Shown here: in pieces, positions 1-8,460 of the stretch
Numbering within the stretch: the first letter of the stretch is position 1
How the letters are laid out: each line of letters begins with the position of its first letter
Source of the DNA: Polyangiaceae bacterium
GTDB taxonomy: Bacteria; Myxococcota_A; Polyangia; Polyangiales; Polyangiaceae
Reading direction: 5' to 3'
Assembly: GCA_016715885.1 (NCBI GenBank)
Contig: JADJXL010000019.1
Coordinates: 192,816-256,815 of the forward strand
Length of the DNA stretch: 64,000 nucleotides
Notes under the pieces: model-generated
The model's database searches: none
What the model saw: the letters and a program-made list of their open reading frames with translations, nothing else
Told to the model about the DNA's origin: nothing
Made by a program: the position numbers and the translations under genes

Positions 1-168
1 GTCAGCGTTTGGATCGGCGACGGCAAAGTCGGCCATCTGCCGAGTTACATCAACGAACTAGAGTTCGGCAAAACGAACGATGGTGGCGATGACTGTTTGC
101 CGTTGACGTCCATGGCGAAAACGGACAGCCTGAAGAGCGACCCTTACGACGGCTACCGAACGGCGTGA
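1..168 (+). CDS. C-terminal end of an unidentified protein (5' partial)
   Basis: An open frame enters from the left edge and ends with TGA after 55 codons (tail DGYRTA). I recognise no domain. The frame is supported by coupling: the stop is overlapped by a GTG start of the next gene (GTGA). Function unknown. Confidence 0.55.
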   Translation, partial: VSVWIGDGKVGHLPSYINELEFGKTNDGGDDCLPLTSMAKTDSLKSDPYDGYRTA

Positions 169-692
169 GGGACGATGAAAATACGGCGGACTCTGGAGAG
201 CTACCGACTCCCCAGAGTCCAACGGCGCTCGACTGCCACGACCAGGACGAGCCTTGTCGCGACGTCACGCCGCCGGTGGCCCGATTTTGCCACCTAAGCC
301 CAACCCCGTACGAGCGAGGTTTGAACGTGATTACGTCTTCTACGCAAAACGCGGATCTCGTCAACGATCGTGAAGATGCGCCCGATCCCGCGCCACCAAC
401 GAGCCGAGATCCAGGCTCGCCCTTCGTCCCACCTGGGCGCCGCCACGCCCTCCCGATTCGGACGAGGAACGGCAACGCAGCGCCCGCAGAGATGCTGCAC
501 CACGTACTCGGCGCGTACGCCGACGACACGCTCACCGGTGCGCTAAATGAGACGCACATCTTGATGGAGCTGCTCGCGGACCATCTCGCGTCGGATCGGC
601 ACTGGGGCACGCTCGCGAACCACATCGTCGCTCGCCTCGAAGTTTGTCGCGGGCTTGCAGAGCGACTCGACCTCGATGGAGGTGCCGCATGA
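165..692 (+). CDS. Hypothetical protein, 175 aa
   Basis: Starts with GTG overlapping the stop of the upstream frame by 4 bases and ends where the next frame begins with ATGATG. The N-terminal two thirds are proline-, arginine- and acid-rich and look disordered. The last 65 residues, after MLHHVLGAYADD, look helical and carry the segment HILMELLADHLAS. I recognise no family. It belongs to the + strand run 1-1710, which converges on the - strand block. Coding is likely from coupling, but the start and function are unsure. Confidence 0.5.
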   Translation: MRDDENTADSGELPTPQSPTALDCHDQDEPCRDVTPPVARFCHLSPTPYERGLNVITSSTQNADLVNDREDAPDPAPPTSRDPGSPFVPPGRRHALPIRTRNGNAAPAEMLHHVLGAYADDTLTGALNETHILMELLADHLASDRHWGTLANHIVARLEVCRGLAERLDLDGGAA

Positions 693-1710
693 TGCGCAAG
701 GACAACGTCATCACCGTTGGAGGTCAAACGAGTTTGGTTATGACGAACGATGCACCGGTATGACGATGATGGCAACAGCGAAGCGCTCGCAACGGTCGAG
801 GCCATCGAGGCGGTTCCCGAGCACTTCGTCTCTATCGAGCTGCTTGCCCCAAGGTTGGGATACAACCATAAGCGCGGCGCCGTTGCGGCGTTCAAAAGGC
901 TGGTCGAAATCGGCAAAATCAGGGCAAATGAGTTTCGCCGAGAGCTCGGCAAAACCTCCCCGGTTGGCGGCAGACCCGAGAACGTGATTTGGCTCTCTCC
1001 AACTGCAGCGATCGAACTTGCCATCGCCGCGGGCACTCCCGAAGCGGATGAGTGGCGACGGGAGCAGATGGCGAAGCTCGTCAAACCGGCACCTGGCAAC
1101 GACAGCAAAGCGATGCTCGCCAAGTCTCAGCAGATGCTGGACGAAGCTCTCGCTCTCCACCAAGACATCGCCCGCCAGCTCGAGCTCGATAAGCGCGTGA
1201 GGCAGCTCGAGCAGCGACGCGAGCGCAAGCCTCGCACGACGCTGTCCACCGGCGCCATCGATGGTGCATCGCTCGAAGCATCGCTCAAGGCGTTGCTCGA
1301 TCAGACGGGCCACGACGCGGGGATCACCATCCCGGACATCGCGCGGGCACTCGAGTTCGAGCTCGACGACGGCTTGAGCAAGAGACTCGGCATTCTGCTC
1401 GCGCGGGCCGGGTGGGTGCCAACGCATCGCGTGCGCGTGAACGGCACGCAGCAACGCGTCTATCGGCCCGGCATCGACGGCGAGCAGGTCATCGACGAGA
1501 TGGAAGGTGCTCGCGTCGACGCCTCGCGGGGACATCACGGTGCGGGAGGCGATGGCCGCGAACCCAGCCCTCGAGCGATTCGGCGACACGCCGCACAAGC
1601 TTGGACTCGTGCTGCGCAACCTCCACGGCAAGACGTTCGGCGGGCGTCGGCTCGTATGCATTCCGAGCCGCAAAGACGTCGCACGCTGGTTCATCGAGCG
1701 CGACGAATAG
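689..1710 (+). pseudogene. BRO-N/antirepressor-like phage protein, broken by two frameshifts
   Basis: Three frames join into one plausible protein. The first piece begins ATGATGCGC and runs to about 760. A second frame (from about 755) carries EHFVSIELLAPRLGYNHKRG and then IWLSPTAAIELAIAAG followed by DEWRREQMAKLV, which resembles the BRO-N/Rha-type phage antirepressor region. After about 1500 a third frame continues with DITVREAMAANPALERF and KDVARWFIERDE and stops at 1710. Each junction is repaired by adding one base. The middle frame reads on to 1931, but its tail is Arg/His-rich noise. The family assignment is tentative; decay versus sequencing error is open. Confidence 0.5.
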
Positions 1711-1715
1711 GCCCA

Positions 1716-2138
1716 TTACAGCCCCTTCACGCCCATACGCCGCAAGATGCGCGTCATCACGGCCATGTGATACACAGGCCAACACGGGTGGTTGTCACCT
1801 TCCGAGACTCCCGAAAACTCACGAAGCATCACCTGCGGAACCAAGCCGACTCGTGCCCCTGTTTTGTTGGAGCGCATTCGCGCGACGAGCGGCCCGGAAT
1901 TTCCTCGAAATTGCGCATACGTAGGGTCTAGTTTCCAGCCGCATGCCGTTTCGACCCAATAATGGGCGTGCCCCGCGGCGACGCCGGCGGCATAGCCATG
2001 CCAGCGCAGCACACGCGCAAGGATACATGCCGCAATGGTGCATGCTCCGCTGAGATTGCGGGACACTGACCATGGCACAATGCGGGTAGGCCACTCAATC
2101 TGAAAAGCATTTTGCTCGTTTTGCGCGGCCAACCGCAA
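1716..2138 (-). CDS. Transglutaminase-like / papain-fold cysteine protease domain protein
   Basis: 140 aa from a TTG start. A probable Cys-His-Asp triad of the transglutaminase-like papain fold is visible: Cys in SGACTIAACILARVLRW, His in AAGHAHYWVE, and Asp in GWKLDPTYAQF, in the right order and spacing. Such small domains act as peptidases, amidases or transglutaminases; the substrate cannot be read from sequence. No signal peptide is visible, so it is likely cytoplasmic. It is the last gene of the long - strand block and ends 5 bases from the convergent gene. The start is uncertain, because the Shine-Dalgarno-like ACGAGG abuts the TTG. Confidence 0.65.
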   Translation of the reverse strand: MRLAAQNEQNAFQIEWPTRIVPWSVSRNLSGACTIAACILARVLRWHGYAAGVAAGHAHYWVETACGWKLDPTYAQFRGNSGPLVARMRSNKTGARVGLVPQVMLREFSGVSEGDNHPCWPVYHMAVMTRILRRMGVKGL

Positions 2139-2186
2139 CCTCGTGCGTGAAGCGCAAGGCTTCTGATTTCGTGAGCTTGCGGTGGG

Positions 2187-2441
2187 TCAAGGTTCAATCC
2201 ACGTGTAAACGCCCTTGCCGTGGTGTCGCAGTGCCCGGATTTCCCCGCACCTCGCACGGCCCTCGAGCACATCCAATTCGTCCGGCGTCGGCGCCTTCGA
2301 CAGATATTCGGCAACGCGACGATCGCGTTCTGCCTCCGAAACGTCATCACCCTCTTTACGCACCTTTTGGGCCACAACCTTGTCGCCGTCCCATTTGTCG
2401 ACGAGCTGAGCGGCTGGATGGTCCTTCCAATTCGATGCCAT
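2187..2441 (-). CDS. Hypothetical protein, 84 aa
   Basis: Begins ATGGCATCGAATTGG with a good ribosome-binding site (GGAAGGA, 8 bases upstream). Charged and probably soluble; contains LVDKWDGDKVV and RDRRVAEYLSKAPTPDELD. No family recognised. It follows the methyltransferase gene by 3 bases in the same operon, so it is probably cotranscribed. Confidence 0.65.
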   Translation of the reverse strand: MASNWKDHPAAQLVDKWDGDKVVAQKVRKEGDDVSEAERDRRVAEYLSKAPTPDELDVLEGRARCGEIRALRHHGKGVYTWIEP

Positions 2442-2444
2442 GTG

Positions 2445-3185
2445 TCACATCCTTCCATCAAACAATGGCCCAAGAGTCTGCGCTTCGAGTGGCACTTGCC
2501 GCATCGACAGCAGCCGTGCCCTAACTGCCGTATGGCAATAGGCGCCCGACACCTCGCACACGATGACCTTGCATCCAATGGCGAGCGCAGGCCTGATTTC
2601 TGGCATCGACCCGCCATGCGTCACGAGAATGATCTGGCCTCGACGAAGCTTTCGGCGCTCCATTGCGAGGGCGAAATCGAACGCGCACAGGGCTTCGGGT
2701 TTCTGTGTTGGGTGAAGATGCAGCGTCGAGCATTCCGAGGCGCGCAGCGTGCCCTTCCATAGATGCCGAAAGATTCGGAGCGGGCCGCCGAGGTTGCTCC
2801 ACGCGAGCTCGCCATCGGCGCCCTTGTCGGGCGTGCTCCCGTCGCGCTTGTCCCATAGGATCCACGAATCGACGTCGGGCAATCGCGATGCGTAGTAATT
2901 CGCTCCCCACGTGATGAGCGGCCGATCGAGCGCCAAGAGGGGCGCCGGATCGAACGGCCCGTCATCTCCCTCGACAGGGTCCCATTTGCGTTCCTTCAAT
3001 GGCGGCGCGCCATTTACTCGACGTCCGCCCCCGCGACCATTGAAACGCAGCTTCTTGCCATACGGCGGGTTGGAGTGAACGAGCCCAACGTCGCGCAGCT
3101 TGACTTCGCCGGCCTCGACGACGTCTTCCCAGCGTGCGCAATAGACGCGGACGGCCTTGTCGTGACTGACGTAATAGGGCTTCAC
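2445..3185 (-). CDS. DNA adenine/cytosine-N4 methyltransferase, phage type
   Basis: 246 aa. The catalytic motif IV SNPPYGKKL lies near residue 38. HPTQKPEALCAFDF (about residue 158) and a late glycine-rich segment THGGSMPEIRPALAIG (about 190) follow, an order typical of beta-class amino-methyltransferases. These transfer a methyl group from S-adenosylmethionine to adenine N6 or cytosine N4 in DNA. The SAM-binding glycine motif is weak compared with the usual DPFxGSG, so activity is not certain. No nuclease gene is adjacent, so this is probably a solitary anti-restriction or epigenetic enzyme of the element. It overlaps the upstream DUF488 gene by 4 bases (ATGA). Confidence 0.75.
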   Translation of the reverse strand: MKPYYVSHDKAVRVYCARWEDVVEAGEVKLRDVGLVHSNPPYGKKLRFNGRGGGRRVNGAPPLKERKWDPVEGDDGPFDPAPLLALDRPLITWGANYYASRLPDVDSWILWDKRDGSTPDKGADGELAWSNLGGPLRIFRHLWKGTLRASECSTLHLHPTQKPEALCAFDFALAMERRKLRRGQIILVTHGGSMPEIRPALAIGCKVIVCEVSGAYCHTAVRARLLSMRQVPLEAQTLGPLFDGRM

Positions 3186-3559
3186 GATTCAATCTCTCCG
3201 CAATCAATCGCGCCCAATGTGGGCCGTGCGCTCGCGCAAATATGCCGATGACAATGCTCGGGATATGGCTCGTAACAACAGAGCACGGCACGCGGCCGCG
3301 CAAGAAAAGCATCCCATTCTCGACGCCGGTACCGATACGACGCACGCATCTCGGCCATGAAGTGCATGTCGTATTCGTCCGCCGTCACGAGCCCCGCCTG
3401 CGCAGCGCGAAGCAGGTCCCATGACGGCGCGAATATCTCCCCAGGTGCTTCTTTGCGCGCCTTCTCGAGCAGCCAATTGCCCACCCGCGACACATCCACC
3501 GCGTCGGGCTTATTCGCCTTCACGTAGCGGATCTGTGCGGTGTGGACTTGGCAGCGCAT
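3182..3559 (-). CDS. DUF488-like protein
   Basis: 125 aa. The C-terminal part has VLCCYEPYPEHCHRHICA, which matches the Cys/Glu/Cys-His-Arg signature of the DUF488 family; biochemical function is unknown to me. The N-terminal part is helical (VGNWLLEKARKEAPGEIF). It is coupled to the downstream methyltransferase by an ATGA overlap and follows the next upstream gene by 3 bases, so it belongs to the same operon. Confidence 0.7.
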   Translation of the reverse strand: MRCQVHTAQIRYVKANKPDAVDVSRVGNWLLEKARKEAPGEIFAPSWDLLRAAQAGLVTADEYDMHFMAEMRASYRYRRREWDAFLARPRAVLCCYEPYPEHCHRHICASARPTLGAIDCGEIES

Positions 3560-3562
3560 TGG

Positions 3563-3751
3563 TCAGTTTGCTTGAAGCATCCGAGCGAGCTCGTGACACC
3601 GAGCCGTTTGCTCCGCGGTGGCGCCCTTGAGCGTGAAGCACGGCGGCAACCGGAGCTGTCCCGCCGCAATGAGCGCGACTTGCTTCTTGCTCCGTTCGCG
3701 ATCGCCATTCGCAGACGTGAAGAGGTCCTCGAGCTCTTGCGCGTACGTCAT
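3563..3751 (-). CDS. Hypothetical protein, 62 aa
   Basis: I place the start at ATGACGTACGCG (3751). Its ATG overlaps the TGA of the upstream small lipoprotein, and a GGGGAGGA ribosome-binding site lies 9 bases away; the longer upstream starts lack this. Contains a basic patch RERSKKQVALIAAG. No family recognised. Confidence 0.6.
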   Translation of the reverse strand: MTYAQELEDLFTSANGDRERSKKQVALIAAGQLRLPPCFTLKGATAEQTARCHELARMLQAN

Positions 3752-3927
3752 TGCGAGCATTCCTCCCCGCCGTATTGCGTGTGAATGCACTGCCCGAACT
3801 TCGAACAGCGATCCGCGGTGCACACATCGCCGTCATCGCAATCGACTGCGTCGATACACTCAGGCATCTCCACGGTCGCCACACACCCCGGGAGCGCCAT
3901 TGCAATCACAATCGCAAGCAACTTCAT
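3748..3927 (-). CDS. Small Cys-rich lipoprotein, 59 aa
   Basis: Begins MKLLAIVIAMALPGC, a short signal peptide with lipobox LPGC at residue 15, so it should be lipid-anchored after export. The mature part carries paired Cys in an acidic context (DAVDCDDGDVCTADRCSKFG), a pattern seen in many myxobacterial Cys-rich surface proteins. It is coupled to the downstream gene by ATGA and lies in the middle of the element's operon. The function of such a lipoprotein on a mobile element is unknown; surface exclusion is only a guess. Confidence 0.65.
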   Translation of the reverse strand: MKLLAIVIAMALPGCVATVEMPECIDAVDCDDGDVCTADRCSKFGQCIHTQYGGEECSQ

Positions 3928-3939
3928 TCGTCCTCGCTT

Positions 3940-4269
3940 TCAGTTCAAGCGACACGGTTCGACCGTGCCAACCTCGTTCCCGCGGCTGTCCACGGGAATC
4001 CATTCGGCCGCACGCAACCACGGCGATTCGTCCACCGTGGCCACGAAATCCCCTTGCTCGTACGTCACGAGCTTCCCGTGCACGCACAAGAGCACGAAGA
4101 ATGGGCGCGGCTGCTTCTTGCCCGCGAGCGCTGGCACGACCTTCCACAGACCGCCATGCACCGCTTGGTGCGCTTCGATGTGCGCCGTCGAAGGCAGCGT
4201 CACTTCGCCTTCCCCTTGCGGCTCTTGGCCTTTTTGCGTGCGAGCAATTCGCTCGAGCTGAGCTTCCAC
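3940..4269 (-). CDS. Hypothetical protein, 109 aa
   Basis: GTG start at 4269, inside the 3' part of the upstream frame. The second half contains PFFVLLCVHGKLVTYEQGDF and WLRAAEWIPVDSRGNEVG, which looks like a small beta-rich fold. No family recognised. Same strand and operon as its neighbours. Confidence 0.55.
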   Translation of the reverse strand: MEAQLERIARTQKGQEPQGEGEVTLPSTAHIEAHQAVHGGLWKVVPALAGKKQPRPFFVLLCVHGKLVTYEQGDFVATVDESPWLRAAEWIPVDSRGNEVGTVEPCRLN

Positions 4270-4693
4270 GTGTTATCGCCAAGGTCCTCGATTCGGCCTT
4301 CGCTCTCGAGCTGCTTCAGACACCGTTCGAGAATGGTCTCTTCTGCGAGCTCTTCGTCGCGCAACTCGTCGCGAGGATTGCCGTGTATCGGTGCGACTCG
4401 ATGAAGACGAGGACGTCATCCATCGTTTTCGAGCAGCTCACGCAAAGCGTCCGATCATCGGTGGCCCACGCGAGCGTGCCCGGCCCGTCATCTTCGACGG
4501 ATTCGCACACGATGCACTTCGCCAGATCGTCGCTGTCTTCCGCATCCGTTTCGGCGACTTCGCCAGCATCGTCCTCGGTTTCGTCCTGCGTTTCGTCCGG
4601 TGATGGCGTCGACTCGGGGGTGGTTTCCTCGACTCTCAAGCCCGCGTACCTCGCACCCATTTCGAGGAACGTGTCATTTTCGTCGATGATCAC
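4200..4693 (-). pseudogene. Acidic protein with winged-helix-like C-terminus, one frameshift
   Basis: The frame from 4693 encodes an acidic linker (ETQDETEDDAGEVAETDAED), then a possible zinc knuckle (CIVCESVED ... LCVSCSKTMDDVLVF), and turns to nonsense near 4385. There a second frame continues as NPRDELRDEELAEET then ILERCLKQLESEGRIEDLGD and a Lys-rich tail, stopping at 4200. Adding one C (TACAC to TACCAC) joins them. Alternatively the 3' piece could be a separate 54-aa gene from a TTG start at 4364. The C-terminal part resembles small winged-helix domains. Confidence 0.5.
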
Positions 4694-4749
4694 TTCGACG
4701 ACGAGCCTCGCGAGCTCGCCGGGTGTACGCGATTCGTCGAGGACCCACG

Positions 4750-6282
4750 CTAAATCGTATCGAGATCGGTCGCGTCTGTGGTGCCGTCGCTTTTCGCGAG
4801 GCCGCGCCGCTCGAGCACATCTTCAAGCGACGCCACATAATCGTCCTGCATGCGAACCGTGAGGCTCGCGAGGAACCGCCAGAACGGCATCGATGGCGCG
4901 CCATTCTCATCCACGGGATTGACCCGCTCGAGCATGCGCACAAGCAGCTCCCCACGCTTGCGCCGTTCTTCCTCACGAGCTCGCGCCCATGCGGAGTTGT
5001 CCGGGCGTGTCGGCAATTTGGAGCGCGACCCTTTCGAAGCATCATCGTCCGACGCATCATCCGAATCCGAATCCGCAATCCATTCCTCTTCACCCTTCGC
5101 AGCGTCTTCGTGCCCGGCCTTCCGCAGCGCCGCCGCGATTTCCTTACGCGTCATGCATTCGTGCACTTTGCCGTGCGCGTATGCAATCAGCGAAGGTTTC
5201 GCCGCGTCACCGAGCAGCTTGCGGTACGTCGTGTGCTCGTCTTTGAAGAAAATCGGTTCGTCGATGTTGGCGAGCGTCGGCGGTTTCGGGACGATAGAAT
5301 ACGAGGTCGGAAACAACTTCAGTGCCTCATCCCCTTCGACGACCTTGATGCCGGCACGCAATGCGGCCTGCTTGCGCCGCTCCCACGATGCGGCGCGCTT
5401 GCCCTCGAAACACGTCTTGTCCGTACAGCGCGCCTCGGTGCTGGTATCCTCGATGATGCCGAGGCTTCGCTGCGCAGCCGTTGATTTCGGGCACTTCGAG
5501 CACGGGCCGCCTGGAAGCGTCTTGTCGCTCGGATCGAATCCGCATTGCGCTGGAACGAGTTGCAAGTGGTATCTCGACGTAATGTGCGCCTTCGCAAAGC
5601 GAAGATCATGTCCAGATTCCGATTCCAGGATCTCTTTGCAGCATTTAGCTTGTGCTTTCGCATCGCTCAGACTCGCAATGGCGATTCCTACGGTATGCAG
5701 GATGGTGCCTGCTTCGAGCTCCGCACGCACCTCCGGGCAAAGCCGCGAAAGGGCGATTGCACGATATACGGCGCGTGTCGAGCCAATGCCCGTGCGCGTG
5801 GCGATTTCTTCGGCGGACAACTTATGTTTGGTAGATAGTTCCGCCATCGTATCGGCTTGCTCGAGCGGTCGCAGCGGAGTGTTTGTCGACGACGACAAGA
5901 GCTGCTCGCAGCGGATGGTCACCTCATCGAGGTTCTCTGGAGGAAGGCACGGGATGGTGGGCATGCCTTCGAGCTTCGCCGCACGCCATCGGGTTTCGCC
6001 GTTGATGATGGTCCACGGCTCCGTCGCAATGGAGCCATCCTTGTTTTTTTCATCCGCCCTCGTTGGCCGGATGCGAATAGGTTCGCGAATACGCTTGTCA
6101 TCCTTGAGCGTTGCGCGAATGCCTTCGACGTCGAAGTGCTGGCGGGGCTGGAATGGGTCCGCGCGAATGCTTTCGAGCGGGCGCTCATTCACTTGTCGCT
6201 CTCCAGATTCAGGCGGGGAGGCATCATTTGCCACCTCGATGTTGGGCTTTTGAGCCTTTGCTGCCTCTTTCTTCCTTCCCAT
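4750..6282 (-). CDS. ParB/RepB/Spo0J-family nuclease or partition-like protein with Cys cluster
   Basis: 510 aa. The N-terminal ParB domain shows ADPFQPRQHFD (about residue 42) and the box II equivalent INGETRWRAAKLEG (about 93). A helix-turn-helix follows (LSAEEIATRTGIGSTRAVY). A central Cys cluster (CGFDPSDK ... CSKCPKS ... CTDKTCFEGKR) is typical of plasmid and phage ParB-like proteins rather than chromosomal ParB. The C-terminal third has a very acidic linker (ADSDSDDASDDDAS). No ParA is nearby, so a replication or regulatory role is as likely as partition. Start: AAGGAAGG 6-8 bases before ATGGGAAGGAAG. Confidence 0.8.
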   Translation of the reverse strand: MGRKKEAAKAQKPNIEVANDASPPESGERQVNERPLESIRADPFQPRQHFDVEGIRATLKDDKRIREPIRIRPTRADEKNKDGSIATEPWTIINGETRWRAAKLEGMPTIPCLPPENLDEVTIRCEQLLSSSTNTPLRPLEQADTMAELSTKHKLSAEEIATRTGIGSTRAVYRAIALSRLCPEVRAELEAGTILHTVGIAIASLSDAKAQAKCCKEILESESGHDLRFAKAHITSRYHLQLVPAQCGFDPSDKTLPGGPCSKCPKSTAAQRSLGIIEDTSTEARCTDKTCFEGKRAASWERRKQAALRAGIKVVEGDEALKLFPTSYSIVPKPPTLANIDEPIFFKDEHTTYRKLLGDAAKPSLIAYAHGKVHECMTRKEIAAALRKAGHEDAAKGEEEWIADSDSDDASDDDASKGSRSKLPTRPDNSAWARAREEERRKRGELLVRMLERVNPVDENGAPSMPFWRFLASLTVRMQDDYVASLEDVLERRGLAKSDGTTDATDLDTI

Positions 6283-6389
6283 TCAAAACCTTCCTTTCAC
6301 GTTGCGCAAAGCACTGTTTGCAATTGCATTGAAAGTGATTTATCTGCATCGAATCACGAGTATCAGGCGGCTCATTGCTCTTGCACACC

Positions 6390-6959
6390 TCACAAGAGCA
6401 AGCGCAAGGCGCTCGCGTGGGTGGTCCAGTGTTCAGACACGTACGGCAATGGCGGTGCCGTGGAAGCCGCATATCTCCAGGCGCATCGGCAGCGTTCCAG
6501 CGTCGGTCCCCAGTGTTGCCGGCTTCCGCACGAACCGCACAGCAAAAATGGCATTGCATCGCGCTTTGCGCATTGTTGCGGACAGTGTGCCGATTTTGCG
6601 CGTGGATAGGCTCGCGTTAGCTGTCTGAGACAATCTGCGTAGTGCACACAGTCGTCGTACACGTCCGCCGGCAGGCCGCCCGGGAGCATCTCGCCATCGT
6701 GCAGACAGCCATTATCGCACGATGCAGGCCGCTCATTCAGTGCGGCAAGTCTTTCCAGTTCATCTTCGTCAATATCGAGGACATCCGCCAGTTTTTTGCG
6801 CATTGCTGGCGGCGGTGGCAATCGTCCCGTCTCGTAATCGAGCAGCGTTGCCGAGCTGCATTTGAGCATTGCCGCGGTTTCGGGCACGGAAAAGCCACTG
6901 CATTCGCGCAATTCTTGCAGCTTGCGCGCGAGCGGTGTTTTCCGTGCCTCGTTTTTCAC
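6390..6959 (-). CDS. XRE-type HTH regulator with Cys-rich C-terminus
   Basis: GTG start overlapping the stop of the pentapeptide-repeat gene (GTGA). Residues 10-65 form an XRE helix-turn-helix: LARKLQELRECSGFSVPE, TAAMLKCSSATLLDYETG and KKLADVLDIDEDEL. The remainder has scattered Cys pairs (LCGSC, CRCAW) that may bind metal. Probably a DNA-binding repressor of this element. The exact C-terminus is uncertain, because a Cys-rich alternative frame (6224-6559) overlaps it. Confidence 0.65.
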   Translation of the reverse strand: MKNEARKTPLARKLQELRECSGFSVPETAAMLKCSSATLLDYETGRLPPPPAMRKKLADVLDIDEDELERLAALNERPASCDNGCLHDGEMLPGGLPADVYDDCVHYADCLRQLTRAYPRAKSAHCPQQCAKRDAMPFLLCGSCGSRQHWGPTLERCRCAWRYAASTAPPLPYVSEHWTTHASALRLLL

Positions 6960-7411
6960 GGTACGGCCTCTTTCGTGCGTTCCAAGCAGCAACCACATGC
7001 GGCGAGCTGCCAGCCGGCTGGCATGACATCGTCCTTGTTTCGTCGGGCCCCATCGAGGTTGGCCCGAACGAGGTTGGCCCGAACGAGGTTGGCCCCATAG
7101 AGGTTGGCCCCATAGAGGTTGGCCCCATAGAGGTTGGCCCCATAGAGGTTGGCCCGAACGAGGTTGGCCCCATAGAGGTTGGCCCCATAGAGGTTGGCCC
7201 CATAGAGGTTGGCCCCATAGAGGTTGGCCCCATAGAGGTTGGCCCCTCGGCCATTCACGCAAGGCATCAAGCCGACCTCGATCAACCACGCCATGAATTG
7301 CGGATATGCAGTGGCCATCCACAACTGGTGCACCAATTCCAGCCGCATCTGGAACGCATGTCTCGGTTGGCGACCCCTGGCCGCTCGAACGTCGTCCTGC
7401 ATAGCTTTCAT
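6956..7411 (-). CDS. Pentapeptide-repeat protein
   Basis: 151 aa. After about 55 residues with a hydrophobic stretch (ATAYPQFMAWLIEVGL) come about 17 consecutive pentapeptides of the A(N)L(Y/V/D)x type (ANLYG, ANLVR), which fold as a right-handed quadrilateral beta-helix. Some members of the family mimic DNA and bind gyrase; others are scaffolds, so the role cannot be assigned. The tail contains CGCC. It is translationally coupled to the downstream XRE gene. Confidence 0.8.
   Translation of the reverse strand: MKAMQDDVRAARGRQPRHAFQMRLELVHQLWMATAYPQFMAWLIEVGLMPCVNGRGANLYGANLYGANLYGANLYGANLYGANLVRANLYGANLYGANLYGANLYGANLVRANLVRANLDGARRNKDDVMPAGWQLAACGCCLERTKEAVP
7051..7245. repeat. 15-bp tandem repeat coding the pentapeptide array
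   Basis: About 13 tandem units of GAGGTTGGCCCCATA and its GAGGTTGGCCCGAAC variant run without spacers. They encode the pentapeptide array on the - strand. Units are nearly identical at DNA level, so the array probably changes length by slippage. Confidence 0.85.
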
Positions 7412-7660
7412 GCTATCGAAGAGCTTGATCCCGCTTTCGCACGCGCCTTTTGCGTCGGAGCGTGTTTCGGTCCAATCGGAAAATCAACATCGTCAAAGAC
7501 TCCTATGCCGCACGTCTTTGGCGGCATTGCACACCATCCGTTGATTTCTTAGCTGCTCGCCACTTCCCCGCTGCACACGATATGCATGCTGTGGCAGAGC
7601 CCCGCATGAACTGTGATTCGTAGACGTGTGAGACGAATTCGCAATCACAGCGGACCGCAA

Positions 7661-7915
7661 TCATCGATTTCCGCGCTTGTCCGCATACCCAAGGCCAACC
7701 ACCACACGGCTCCCGATTCGGAGATTGGGCCATGCCGAGATCTTGGGCTTCGTGCCAGCTCGATTCACTTCTCCGCGCAGACAACCGCACGAACGTGTGT
7801 TTCCGCGCCTTACGTCGTTCGCGACAACACGAACACGATTGCCGCACTGGCAACGAGCAAACCACTTGCCGCCGCCAGATGGAGCCAGGAGGGTGAGGCG
7901 TTGCTCGTGTCTCAC
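7661..7915 (-). CDS. Small zinc-ribbon-like protein, 84 aa
   Basis: The centre reads KWFARCQCGNRVRVVANDV then RRGNTRSCGCLRGE: two Cys pairs (CxC and CGC), as in the zinc-binding segment often found in phage HNH and DNA-binding proteins. GTG start, overlapping the stop of the upstream gene (GTGA), with AGAGG 7 bases away. Likely a small nucleic-acid-binding protein. Confidence 0.6.
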   Translation of the reverse strand: MRHEQRLTLLAPSGGGKWFARCQCGNRVRVVANDVRRGNTRSCGCLRGEVNRAGTKPKISAWPNLRIGSRVVVGLGYADKRGNR

Positions 7916-8247
7916 GATGCGCCTCTTTTCTCGATTGTCTTCAGCAATCGGTGCATGATCCCTTTGGTCGCCGTGCTTTTCATGTGGTTCGCCAAGCGCT
8001 TGACTTCTTCGAGCAAATCGCTTGTGAAAACCACATGTCCAGCATGTGCACGCACAAGAGCGTCAATGGCTACATCGCATTCCACCGAGACTTCAAGGCG
8101 AGTCCGTGAAGGGCTGTTCGCTTCCTCGTAATACGCCAGATACTCGCTGATACGCAGATCAAGCAGTTTCCGCAGCGTCTCGCGCACGGCTTTCGCTTGC
8201 GGACCGTTATGGCGCAATTGACGCTCGTAATTCTTGTTGCGTGTCAC
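7912..8247 (-). CDS. Hypothetical protein, 111 aa
   Basis: Basic, mostly helical protein (RNKNYERQLRHNGPQAKAVR; LLEEVKRLANHMKSTATKG). GTG start, coupled on both sides by GTGA overlaps, so it is firmly in the operon. No family recognised. Confidence 0.6.
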   Translation of the reverse strand: MTRNKNYERQLRHNGPQAKAVRETLRKLLDLRISEYLAYYEEANSPSRTRLEVSVECDVAIDALVRAHAGHVVFTSDLLEEVKRLANHMKSTATKGIMHRLLKTIEKRGAS

Positions 8248-8342
8248 GACGCCTCCAATCCGGCGAGCATCGCCTCAGCGCCCTCCCACGGGAGCAGCAA
8301 CCATCGAAGGCCATCCGCCGACTCGCGCACAGCATTCGGCAC
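8244..8342 (-). CDS. Small frame at the att boundary (possible truncated gene)
   Basis: A short frame (VPNAVRESADGLRWLLLPWE ... LAGLEAS) is coupled to the next gene by GTGA. It has a GTG start candidate about 120 bases inside the tRNA-derived att site at 8461. Either a 32-residue protein or the 3' end of a gene cut by integration at the att site. Confidence 0.35.
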   Translation of the reverse strand: MPNAVRESADGLRWLLLPWEGAEAMLAGLEAS

Positions 8343-8460
8343 AGCTGGCTCGAATTCCGAACCGCTGTTCGGCGCTACACCGCTGTTCGTGAGTCCATAT
8401 GCGCGGGTATCAGCCGCGCCAAACGAATATCCAGACACACCACGGCACAGCGGTAATGCA

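Noticed and set aside
750..1931. 393-codon frame read as a single gene
   Set aside because: Past about 1500 the sequence is Arg/His-rich noise, while another frame carries a sensible C-terminus ending at 1710.
4750..6282. ParB-like gene as evidence for a plasmid partition locus
   Set aside because: No ParA and no parS-like repeat seen; the Cys cluster fits phage or ICE ParB-like proteins better.
6224..6559. Cys-rich 111-codon frame upstream of the ParB-like gene
   Set aside because: Overlaps the XRE gene and the ParB start; Cys spacing is suggestive but no ribosome-binding site decides it, so it was left out as a separate gene.
7051..7245. Short regular repeats that could be taken for a CRISPR array
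   Set aside because: Units are 15 bp, directly adjacent with no unique spacers, and encode pentapeptides in frame; no cas genes nearby.
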